DNA from: Candidatus Competibacteraceae bacterium
Lineage (GTDB): Bacteria; Pseudomonadota; Gammaproteobacteria; Competibacterales; Competibacteraceae
Assembly: GCA_007120095.1 (NCBI GenBank)
Contig: SKOM01000259.1
Coordinates: 1-7,975, forward strand
Reading direction: 5' to 3'
Length of the DNA: 7,975 nt
The notes below the pieces were generated by a model. The model was not told where the DNA came from. It saw only the letters and a list, made by a program, of their open reading frames with translations, and ran no database searches. Position 1 is the stretch's first letter; every line of letters begins with the position of its first letter. Positions 1 to 6,217 of this stretch are shown here, piece after piece. A program made the position numbers and the translations under genes.

Positions 1-189
1 CAGCCCGTTCAGTGGCCAGTTGGGTTTGTTCGTCCTTGGCCCGAGTCAACTGCTGGATTTGCTCGGCACGCTCGGCAGCGAGCTGAGCCTGTTCGTCCTT
101 GGCCTGAGTCAACTGCTGGATCTGTTCAGCCTGTTCAGTGGCCAGTTGGGTTTGTTCGTCCTTGGCCTGGTTGAGTTGTTCAATGTGCC
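1..189. repeat. Three 63-bp tandem repeats inside the coiled-coil gene
   Basis: Three consecutive 63-bp units lie at 1-63, 64-126 and 127-189, and all contain the block gttcgtccttggcc. By hand count, units 1 and 2 match at about 49 of 63 positions. The first 41 bases of units 1 and 3 differ at a single position, so 1 and 3 are closer to each other there than either is to 2. A degenerate fourth unit begins at about 190, in the N-terminal end of the protein. The unit length keeps the reading frame and gives 21 residues per copy. More copies may continue to the left of the window. Confidence 0.85.
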
Positions 190-250
190 GAGTTTGTTCG
201 GCAACTAACGTGGATTTCTTGGCTAAAGATTCGATCAGCGAATTAAACAT
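1..250 (-). CDS. Coiled-coil repeat protein, N-terminal part (runs off the left edge)
   Basis: The gene reads leftward from an ATG at 248-250, and 83 complete codons are visible before the window edge. The protein starts MFNSLIESLAKKSTLVAEQT and then enters 21-residue repeats such as QAKDEQTQLATEQAEQIQQL. Twenty-one residues is exactly three heptads. The repeats are rich in Gln, Glu, Lys and Ala with spaced Ile and Leu, so a long parallel coiled coil is the likely fold. There is no signal peptide or membrane segment in the visible part. A modest Shine-Dalgarno (GAGG on the minus strand) lies about 12 bases upstream. The gene follows glcB on the same strand after a 63-bp gap containing a strong hairpin, so co-transcription is possible but not assured. 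Repeats of this type can precede other domains, such as transferases. The C-terminal part that would define function is outside the window, so I assign none. Confidence 0.75.
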   Translation of the reverse strand, partial: MFNSLIESLAKKSTLVAEQTRHIEQLNQAKDEQTQLATEQAEQIQQLTQAKDEQAQLAAERAEQIQQLTRAKDEQTQLATERA

Positions 251-275
251 AAGTAATAACAACCTCGTGAGAAGC

Positions 276-301
276 ACTGACGCCAGCACGCTGGCGTCAG
301 T
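276..301. terminator. Perfect 11-bp hairpin between glcB and the coiled-coil gene
   Basis: The arms actgacgccag (276-286) and ctggcgtcagt (291-301) are exact inverted complements separated by a 4-base loop. The structure starts 13 bases beyond the glcB stop codon in the direction of glcB transcription. Neither side carries a clear T-tract, so it is not a textbook intrinsic terminator. It could be a weak terminator, or a 3'-end stabiliser that separates expression of glcB from the downstream gene. The hairpin itself is certain; its role is inferred from position. Confidence 0.5.
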
Positions 302-313
302 AGTGAGTCAGCA

Positions 314-2500
314 TTAGCCGCGGGTTTTACGTTCTTGGCGGCGTTTAATCAGTGTCCACTCGGTGTAGCCGTTGGGGGTTTCCCGACCCTTGAAAATCAG
401 ATCCAGTGCCGCTTGAAAGGCGACACTGCGTTCAAAATCGGTGGCCATGGCTTGGTAATGAGGATCAGTGGCATTCTGGCGATCCACTACGGCTGCCATC
501 CGTTGCAGGGTTTCCAGCACTTGATCGGCGGTGACCAAGCCATGATGCAGCCAATTGGCAATATGCTGGCTGGAAATCCGCAAGGTAGCTCGGTCTTCCA
601 TTAAGCCGACATCGTTGATATCTGCGACTTTAGAGCAACCCACCCCTTGGTCAATCCAGCGTACCACATAGCCGAGAATGCCCTGGGCATTATTGTCCAG
701 CTCTTGTTGAATGGCTTCATCGGACAGGTTGCGCCCACCCAGCAGTGGCAGGGTGAGAATATCAGTCAGGCTGGCACGTTGCCGCTGAGCGAGTTGAGCT
801 TGCTGCTCCAAGACATTGACCTGATGGTAGTGCAGGGCATGTAAAGTGGCTGCTGTTGGTGAGGGCACCCAAGCGGTATTCGCACCGGCTTTGGGATGCC
901 CGATTTTTTGTTCCAGCATCGCCGCCATGCGATCCGGCATCGCCCACATGCCTTTACCGATTTGTGCTTTACCACTCAGGCCACAGGCCAGGCCGATGTC
1001 CACATTCCAGTCTTCATAGGCCAGGATCCACGGGGTGTTTTTGATTTCACCTTTGGGTAGCATCGGCCCGGCTTCCATGCTGGTGTGAATTTCATCACCG
1101 GTGCGATCCAAAAAGCCGGTGTTGATGAAAATCACTCGTTCACGGGCCACGCGGATGCATTCTTTCAGGTTGATTGTGGTGCGGCGCTCTTCGTCCATAA
1201 TGCCGATTTTCAATGTATTGGGTGCCAAATCCAACGCATGTTCTACTCGGCGGAACAGCTCGATATTGTGCGCGATTTCTTCCGGGCCGTGCATTTTCGG
1301 CTTAACTATATACACACTGCCAGTACGGCTGTTGCGGTATTGACCGAGGTGTTTGAGATCATGTACAGCGGCAAAAGCCGTCACCATGGCATCGAGAAAC
1401 GTTTCGGGAATCGGCTCGCCCGCATAAGTGACGGCCGCTGTATCGATATGCATGCCTACATTGCGAACCAGCAGCAGGCTGCGGCCGGGCAGTGTCAGCG
1501 GGCTACCATCCGGGGCGGTGTAGTGGCGATCAGGATTGAGGCGCCGCACGACGGACTGGTCGCCCTTGTCGAGCTTGGCCTCCAAGGTGCCTTTCATCAG
1601 ACCAAGCCAATTGCGATAAACGCCCACTTTGTCGGCGGCATCTACCGCCGCTACCGAGTCTTCACAGTCCTGAATGGTGCTGATGGCGGATTCCAGAATC
1701 ACATCTTTAAGCTGGGCCGGATGTTGACGGCCTAGCGGATGTTCGGGATCAAATTCCAGGAGAATATGCAGATTGTTGTTCTTTAGCACTAAAGCACTCA
1801 TCCGCCCGTCAGCCGTAGCGGTATAGCCGACGAATTGCTCCGGCTTGGCCAATGCCGTGACACTGCCGTCCGTCAGTTGCATCTGGAGTTGCTTGGTACT
1901 ACCCGCATCGACTAGGGTGTAAGCTGTAACTGCGCTATGTTGGCCTTGCGCCAGTGGCGCTATGGCATCGAGACGGGCGGCGACATCGGCGATCACTGCT
2001 GCCGCACGGCGTGGATTTAATCCACTGCGACCGGGTTCCTGACCGTCGGTGCGGGGAATCGCATCAGTGCCATAGAGCGCATCATACAGGCTGCCCCAAC
2101 GGGCATTGGCGGCATTCAGGGCGTAACGGGCATTATCCACCGGCACCACAAGCTGTGGGCCGGCAATGGTGGCGATTTCCGGATCGACATTTTGGGTATC
2201 GATCTGGAAATCTTCGCCTTCCGGTACCAGGTAGCCAATTTCGTGAAGAAAATCGCTATACGCCTGTGGGTCAATAGTTTGACCCTTATGTTGCTGGTAC
2301 CAATGATCAAAGTGTTGTTGTAATGTGTCGCGTTTGCGCAATAATTCGCGATTTTTTGGCCCCAGATCACCGACAATATCGCTTAAGCTTTGCCAAAACG
2401 CTTCATGATCCAAGCCGGTGCCAGGAGCGACCTCATCGCGAATCAGGGTGTACAGGGCGGGATTGATACTCAGTTGACCGATGGCAATAGGAGTGCTCAT
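314..2500 (-). CDS. glcB: Malate synthase G
   Basis: This cytoplasmic enzyme condenses glyoxylate with acetyl-CoA and water to give malate and CoA, as the second step of the glyoxylate shunt or in glycolate use. The 728-residue length fits the single-chain G isoform (723 in E. coli). Family motifs are present: DCEDSVAAVDA, VRNVG, GIMDEERRT, FINTGFLDRTGDE, MWAMPDR, NTAWVPSPTAATLHALHYHQ and GCSKV...LMEDRATLRISSQH. By alignment from memory with the E. coli enzyme, the substrate-binding Arg is R346, the Mg ligands are E437 and D465, the active-site Cys is C622, and the catalytic base is D636. All are intact. I chose the ATG at 2498-2500 because GGAGAG lies 3 bases upstream on the minus strand. 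The in-frame ATG at 2539 would add 13 residues unlike the family and lacks such a site. No glc or ace partner gene is adjacent. The gene diverges from the trp cluster. Confidence 0.97.
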   Translation of the reverse strand: MSTPIAIGQLSINPALYTLIRDEVAPGTGLDHEAFWQSLSDIVGDLGPKNRELLRKRDTLQQHFDHWYQQHKGQTIDPQAYSDFLHEIGYLVPEGEDFQIDTQNVDPEIATIAGPQLVVPVDNARYALNAANARWGSLYDALYGTDAIPRTDGQEPGRSGLNPRRAAAVIADVAARLDAIAPLAQGQHSAVTAYTLVDAGSTKQLQMQLTDGSVTALAKPEQFVGYTATADGRMSALVLKNNNLHILLEFDPEHPLGRQHPAQLKDVILESAISTIQDCEDSVAAVDAADKVGVYRNWLGLMKGTLEAKLDKGDQSVVRRLNPDRHYTAPDGSPLTLPGRSLLLVRNVGMHIDTAAVTYAGEPIPETFLDAMVTAFAAVHDLKHLGQYRNSRTGSVYIVKPKMHGPEEIAHNIELFRRVEHALDLAPNTLKIGIMDEERRTTINLKECIRVARERVIFINTGFLDRTGDEIHTSMEAGPMLPKGEIKNTPWILAYEDWNVDIGLACGLSGKAQIGKGMWAMPDRMAAMLEQKIGHPKAGANTAWVPSPTAATLHALHYHQVNVLEQQAQLAQRQRASLTDILTLPLLGGRNLSDEAIQQELDNNAQGILGYVVRWIDQGVGCSKVADINDVGLMEDRATLRISSQHIANWLHHGLVTADQVLETLQRMAAVVDRQNATDPHYQAMATDFERSVAFQAALDLIFKGRETPNGYTEWTLIKRRQERKTRG

Positions 2501-2503
2501 TAT

Positions 2504-2509
2504 CTCTCC
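2504..2509 (-). promoter_or_regulatory. Ribosome binding site that decides the glcB start
   Basis: The minus strand reads GGAGAG followed by ATA and then ATG, a strong Shine-Dalgarno but with short spacing. It supports initiation at 2500 rather than at the upstream in-frame ATG at 2537-2539. Confidence 0.65.
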
Positions 2510-2568
2510 AGTATGGGTTGCAAGGGCTAGCATAGACAAGCGAAAATACTACCATATTGAGGTTGTTT

Positions 2569-2574
2569 AAAGGT
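2569..2574 (+). promoter_or_regulatory. Putative ribosome binding site of the trpF upstream ORF
   Basis: AAAGGT ends 7 bases before the ATG at 2582. This is the only clear Shine-Dalgarno-like element between glcB and trpF on the plus strand. It is over 90 bases from the trpF ATG, so it can serve trpF only indirectly, through the short ORF. Confidence 0.4.
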
Positions 2575-2581
2575 CGATCTC

Positions 2582-2671
2582 ATGGTCATCGTTGTGGTGA
2601 TGGCATACCCCAGCGGCTGGCAATCTGTTACTCTTTGCATTCCATTCTATAAACAACCGCATGGTCAATGA
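2582..2671 (+). CDS. Putative 29-residue leader peptide / upstream ORF coupled to trpF
   Basis: A short ORF starts with ATG at 2582 and stops with TGA at 2669-2671, encoding 29 residues. The N terminus is hydrophobic (MVIVVVMAYPSGWQ) and the end is more polar (KQPHGQ). An in-frame stop at 2558-2560 precedes it, so this ATG opens the frame, and AAAGG sits at suitable spacing upstream. Its stop overlaps the trpF start as ATGA, the same arrangement seen at the trpB-trpA junction, while trpF has no Shine-Dalgarno of its own. It may act as a translational coupling ORF for trpF or as a regulatory leader. It holds only one Trp codon (codon 13) and no clear attenuator hairpins with a T-run, so a classical trp attenuator is unlikely. 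The alternative is a chance ORF. No homologue is recognised. Confidence 0.4.
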   Translation: MVIVVVMAYPSGWQSVTLCIPFYKQPHGQ

Positions 2672-3309
2672 GGCGAACCCGAGTCAAGCTTTGCGGCATT
2701 ACCCGTGCCGAAGACGGTGTAGCGGCGGCCGCTGCTGGTGTTGACGCCATTGGTTTGGTGTTTTATCCACCTAGCGCTCGCTTTGTCACTACGGATCAAG
2801 CCGCTGAAATCCTGGCAGCCTTGCCGCCACTGGTGACGACCGTGGGTTTATTTGTAGGCGCTGACCCACAGCAGGTGAGGGCGGTTTTGGCCGCGCTGCC
2901 CTTGGATATATTGCAATTTCATGGCTCTGAATCTGCCGCTTACTGTGAATCATTTGGCCGACCTTATATCAAAGCGGTGGCTATGGCCGACACGGATGAT
3001 GTGCTGGCCTACAGCCGTCAGCACCCGGCGGCCCGGGCTTTATTGCTGGACAGCCATGGGGGTGGGCGGATCGGTGGTACGGGTGAGCGTTTTGACTGGC
3101 AGCGGATTCCGCCCCAGTTGGATAAGCCCGTGATTCTGGCCGGGGGGCTGAATCCCGATAATGTAACTGCCGCCATCCGCCAGGTTCGTCCTTATGCCGT
3201 CGATGTGAGCAGCGGTGTGGAAGTTACCAAGGGGATCAAGGATAATAGACGGGTTAATGCTTTTATGTGCAGTGTGACAGGACTTCATAATGACGCGACC
3301 AATGCCTGA
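2668..3309 (+). CDS. trpF: Phosphoribosylanthranilate isomerase
   Basis: TrpF converts N-(5-phosphoribosyl)anthranilate into the carboxyphenylamino-deoxyribulose phosphate used by TrpC, in cytoplasmic tryptophan synthesis. The 213-residue length is typical of a stand-alone single-domain TIM-barrel TrpF. Visible signatures are the N-terminal VKLCGITR with catalytic Cys9, GLVFYPPSARFV at about 29-40, LQFHGSE at about 82-88, LLLDS with catalytic Asp128, GGTGERFDW, the LAGGL phosphate-binding loop at about 157-161, and VDVSSGVE at about 178-185. The start fits family N termini but has no visible Shine-Dalgarno; it overlaps the stop of a short upstream ORF by four bases. The 3' end overlaps trpB by 20 bases. 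In many gammaproteobacteria truA precedes trpF; here the neighbour is a divergent glcB. Confidence 0.96.
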   Translation: MRRTRVKLCGITRAEDGVAAAAAGVDAIGLVFYPPSARFVTTDQAAEILAALPPLVTTVGLFVGADPQQVRAVLAALPLDILQFHGSESAAYCESFGRPYIKAVAMADTDDVLAYSRQHPAARALLLDSHGGGRIGGTGERFDWQRIPPQLDKPVILAGGLNPDNVTAAIRQVRPYAVDVSSGVEVTKGIKDNRRVNAFMCSVTGLHNDATNA

Positions 3310-4531
3310 TGGCTTGACCAGTGGCGATAACCTCGATTTTAATCAGTTTCCGGATTTGCGTGGCCATTTCGGGCCTTACGGCGGGCAGTTTGTTGCCGAA
3401 ACCCTGATGGTGGCCATCCAGGAGCTGACAGCTGCTTACGAACGTTATCGCGATGACCCCGAATTTCAAGCTGAATTCCAACATGATCTGACTCATTTTG
3501 TCGGTCGACCCTCACCGCTCTACCATGCTGAGCGTTGGAGTCGCAAGCTCGGCGGTGCCCAGATTTATCTTAAACGTGAAGATCTCAACCACACTGGGGC
3601 CCATAAGATCAACAACACGGTGGGCCAGGCCTTACTGGCCAAGCGTATGGGCAAGCCGCGGATCATCGCCGAAACCGGAGCCGGTCAGCACGGTGTAGCG
3701 ACCGCTACCATAGCCGCTCGACTGGGGCTGGAGTGTGTGGTGTATATGGGTGCTGAAGATGTTAGACGCCAATCACCCAATGTTTACCGCATGAAACTCC
3801 TCGGCGCGACGGTCGTGCCGGTGGAGTCGGGTTCCAAAACCCTGAAAGACGCCCTCAACGAGGCTCTGCGTGATTGGGTTGCCAATGTCGATGATACATT
3901 TTATATCATCGGCACGGTGGCCGGTCCCCACCCCTATCCCATGATGGTGCGTGATTTTAACGCTGTTATTGGTCAAGAGACCCGCGAGCAGGCATTGGCT
4001 GTGTTCGGACGTCTGCCTGATGCCCTGGTGGCTTGTGTGGGCGGTGGCTCGAATGCCATGGGGATGTTTCATCCTTTCCTTAATGACCCTGAAGTGGCAC
4101 TGTATGGGGTCGAGGCCGGTGGTGACGGGATTCATACCGGTCGCCATGCGGCACCGCTTTCGGCTGGGCGTCCTGGCGTATTGCATGGCAACCGCACCTA
4201 TCTGATGGAAACCGACGATGGGCAAATTATCGAGACCCATTCCATATCCGCCGGTTTGGATTATCCCGGTGTGGGTCCGGAGCACGCTTGGCTGAAAGAT
4301 TGCGGTCGTGCCTTTTATGTCAGTGCGACGGATGACGAAACTCTGGCAGCTTTTCACGAACTCACCCGTACTGAAGGTATTATTCCGGCGCTGGAAACCG
4401 CTCATGCCTTGGCTTATGCCGCTAAACTGGCAGTGACCATGCGGTCGGAGCAAAATATCGTGGTTAATCTCTCCGGGCGGGGTGACAAGGATATCAACAC
4501 GGTAGCGATCCGCGAAGGCATCACACTATGA
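3290..4531 (+). CDS. trpB: Tryptophan synthase beta chain
   Basis: TrpB is the PLP enzyme that joins indole, channelled from TrpA, with serine to make tryptophan in an alpha2-beta2 complex. The 413-residue product is slightly longer than the E. coli chain (about 397), mainly at the N terminus. Motifs in order: FGPYGGQFVAETLM at 27-40, LKREDLNHTGAHKINN with the PLP-binding Lys106, ETGAGQHGVATA with catalytic Glu128, the phosphate-binding GGGSNAMG at 251-258, and SGRGDKD at 395-401. The start at 3290 has AGGA about 7 bases upstream and lies inside trpF. An in-frame ATG at 3302 is a possible alternative that would shorten the protein by four residues. The stop overlaps the trpA start as ATGA, so TrpB and TrpA are probably translationally coupled in step with their equal stoichiometry. 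Confidence 0.98.
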   Translation: MTRPMPDGLTSGDNLDFNQFPDLRGHFGPYGGQFVAETLMVAIQELTAAYERYRDDPEFQAEFQHDLTHFVGRPSPLYHAERWSRKLGGAQIYLKREDLNHTGAHKINNTVGQALLAKRMGKPRIIAETGAGQHGVATATIAARLGLECVVYMGAEDVRRQSPNVYRMKLLGATVVPVESGSKTLKDALNEALRDWVANVDDTFYIIGTVAGPHPYPMMVRDFNAVIGQETREQALAVFGRLPDALVACVGGGSNAMGMFHPFLNDPEVALYGVEAGGDGIHTGRHAAPLSAGRPGVLHGNRTYLMETDDGQIIETHSISAGLDYPGVGPEHAWLKDCGRAFYVSATDDETLAAFHELTRTEGIIPALETAHALAYAAKLAVTMRSEQNIVVNLSGRGDKDINTVAIREGITL

Positions 4532-5352
4532 ATCGGATGGATCGGCGCTTCAAGACGCTGAAAGAGCAACATCGCAAAGCCTTAATTCCCTTCGTGACGG
4601 CGGGATTCCCCCATCCTGAGATAACCGTACCCCTGATGCATCAGATGGTGGCCGCTGGAGCTGATGTGATTGAGCTGGGCGTGCCTTTTTCTGATCCGAT
4701 AGCCGATGGTCCCGCGATCCAAAAAGCTGGTGAGCAGGCGTTAGCGCAGGGTATGGATCTTGGCCGGGTATTGGCACAAGTCGCCGAATTTCGCCGTGAT
4801 GATGCCAGTACTCCGCTGGTATTAATGGGCTATATGAATCCTCTGGAAGCGATGGGCCATGGGCGGTTTGCCCAGCGGGCTCAGCAGGCTGGAGTCGATG
4901 GGGTGTTGACCGTGGATGTGCCTCTGGAAGAGGCGCGGGAACTGGTTCCAACCCTGCGACACCATGGTTTGCACTCTATTTTCTTGCTAGCCCCCACCAG
5001 TAACAGTGAACGTATCCGTCGTACTGCCGAAGTCGCCAGCGGCTACGTTTACTATGTTTCGCTTAAAGGGGTGACCGGTTCAGCTGCACTCAATGCTCAA
5101 GAGGTTGCTGAGCGGGTGGCGTTGATTAAGCGCCAGATCTCTATCCCGGTCGGGGTGGGGTTTGGCATCCGTGATGCGAGATCTGCGGCGGCCATCGGGG
5201 CTTGTGCCGATGCAGTCATCGTCGGTAGCGCTCTGATCGAGTGCCTGGCCGCACATCAGGCGGATCCGATGCAGATGTTGAATCACGTCGCTGAGCTGCT
5301 CGGCAGTATGCGCCAGGCGCTCGATAAGCAGCCCGTTATGATTAAGGAGTAA
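4528..5352 (+). CDS. trpA: Tryptophan synthase alpha chain
   Basis: TrpA splits indole-3-glycerol phosphate into indole, which passes to TrpB, and glyceraldehyde 3-phosphate. The 274-residue length fits the family (268 in E. coli). The catalytic residues Glu49 (in ADVIELGVPFSDP) and Asp60 (in IADGPAIQKA) sit at the same numbers as in E. coli. LTVDVP lies at about 127-132, LLAPTS at about 153-158, the loop-6 region YYVSLKGVTG at about 175-184, the phosphate-binding GVGFGI at about 209-214, and VIVGSA at about 230-235. The ATG overlaps the trpB stop by four bases, and a GAAGG element lies about 10 bases upstream. A second in-frame ATG at 4537 is possible but less well placed. The stop codon is followed within five bases by accD, and the trpA 3' end carries the accD ribosome binding site. 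Confidence 0.98.
   Translation: MNRMDRRFKTLKEQHRKALIPFVTAGFPHPEITVPLMHQMVAAGADVIELGVPFSDPIADGPAIQKAGEQALAQGMDLGRVLAQVAEFRRDDASTPLVLMGYMNPLEAMGHGRFAQRAQQAGVDGVLTVDVPLEEARELVPTLRHHGLHSIFLLAPTSNSERIRRTAEVASGYVYYVSLKGVTGSAALNAQEVAERVALIKRQISIPVGVGFGIRDARSAAAIGACADAVIVGSALIECLAAHQADPMQMLNHVAELLGSMRQALDKQPVMIKE
5344..5349 (+). promoter_or_regulatory. Ribosome binding site of accD, embedded in the trpA 3' end
   Basis: AAGGAG ends 7 bases before the accD ATG and overlaps the last codons of trpA. It is the best Shine-Dalgarno in the cluster, consistent with a subunit needed for essential lipid synthesis being translated efficiently and independently of trpA coupling. Confidence 0.7.
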
Positions 5353-5356
5353 TACA

Positions 5357-6217
5357 ATGAGTTGGTTCGGCAAACTGGTTCCTTCGCGGATTCGCACCGA
5401 AGCGGCCAGCAAACGCCAGATTCCCGAGGGAGTTTGGAGTAAATGCAGCGATTGTGCCTCGATTTTGTATCGGACTGAGTTGGAGCGTAATCTCAATGTC
5501 TGTCCCAAGTGCGGGCATCACATGGCAATCTCGGCTCGGCGGCGGCTACAAGCACTGCTGGATCCCGAGCCGAGAATTGAATTAGCGGCAGATATTGAGC
5601 CAGTTGATTTCCTGAAATTTAAAGACAGTAAAAAATATAAAGATCGCTTGGTACAGGCGCAAAAGGCCAGTGGCGAAAAAGACGCCCTGGTGGTGTTGCA
5701 AGGTCAGCTTAAAGGGTTGCCGGTTGTGGCGGCCGCTTTTGAATTTACCTTTATGGGGGGATCTATGGGTTCGGTGGTCGGTGAGCGCTTTGCTTTTGGT
5801 GCGCAAACGGCCTTGCAGGAGGGTTCACCATTGGTTTGCTTTACCGCCAGCGGTGGTGCGCGGATGCAGGAAACCTTAGTGTCACTGTTGCAGATGGCGA
5901 AAACCAGTGCAGCCATCGCTCAATTGCGCAATGCGGGTTTGCCGTTTATCTCCATCCTGACTCACCCCACTACCGGGGGGGTATCCGCCAGTTTAGCCAT
6001 GCTGGGTGATGTTAATATTGCTGAACCGCGTGCCTTAATCGGTTTTGCCGGGCCGCGAGTGATTGAGCAAACCGTCAGGGAAAAGTTACCCGAAGGGTTT
6101 CAGCGCAGTGAATTTTTACTCGAACACGGTACGGTTGATATGATTGTAGATCGTCGCCAAATGCGTGATCGCTTAGCTTCACTACTGGCGCTATTGTGTC
6201 GGCAGCCATCGCCCTGA
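5357..6217 (+). CDS. accD: Acetyl-CoA carboxylase carboxyltransferase subunit beta
   Basis: AccD pairs with AccA to move the carboxyl group from carboxybiotin-AccB to acetyl-CoA, giving malonyl-CoA for fatty acid synthesis in the cytoplasm. The 286-residue protein is a little shorter than the E. coli one (304). The N-terminal zinc ribbon is complete: C30-x2-C33, fifteen residues, then C49-x2-C52. The crotonase-like carboxyltransferase core follows, with FTFMGGSMGSVVGERF at about 130-145, TASGGARMQE at about 163-172, LTHPTTGGVSASLAMLGD at about 201-218, and IAEPRALIGFAGPRVIEQT at about 221-239. The gene sits 4 bases after trpA and overlaps folC by 22 bases. Linkage of accD with folC and dedD is common in gammaproteobacteria; the trp genes upstream match several lineages. 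Confidence 0.98.
   Translation: MSWFGKLVPSRIRTEAASKRQIPEGVWSKCSDCASILYRTELERNLNVCPKCGHHMAISARRRLQALLDPEPRIELAADIEPVDFLKFKDSKKYKDRLVQAQKASGEKDALVVLQGQLKGLPVVAAAFEFTFMGGSMGSVVGERFAFGAQTALQEGSPLVCFTASGGARMQETLVSLLQMAKTSAAIAQLRNAGLPFISILTHPTTGGVSASLAMLGDVNIAEPRALIGFAGPRVIEQTVREKLPEGFQRSEFLLEHGTVDMIVDRRQMRDRLASLLALLCRQPSP

Noticed and set aside
20..208. A plus-strand open frame with Leu/Phe-rich repeats
   Set aside because: It is the reverse reading of the 63-bp repeats; the minus-strand reading has a plausible start and coiled-coil character, so the plus frame is a shadow.
1085..1735. A 216-codon open frame on the plus strand opposite glcB
   Set aside because: It lies wholly antisense to the conserved catalytic core of malate synthase, has no recognisable motif or ribosome site, and is explained by codon bias of the real gene.
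2501..2539. Longer glcB starting at the ATG at 2539
   Set aside because: The extra 13 residues do not resemble the family N terminus, and GGAGAG sits directly before the ATG at 2500.
2625..2653. Possible promoter with TATAAA (2648-2653) just before trpF
   Set aside because: The matching -35 (ctgtta) is poor, and a start from here would begin at or very near the trpF ATG. The AT-rich box alone is not enough.
2582..2667. Classical trp attenuator upstream of trpF
   Set aside because: There is only one Trp codon in the short ORF, no set of alternative hairpins, and no T-run terminator before trpF.
3773..4453. A 226-codon open frame on the minus strand opposite trpB
   Set aside because: It is antisense to conserved TrpB motifs and its translation resembles no family; a shadow frame.
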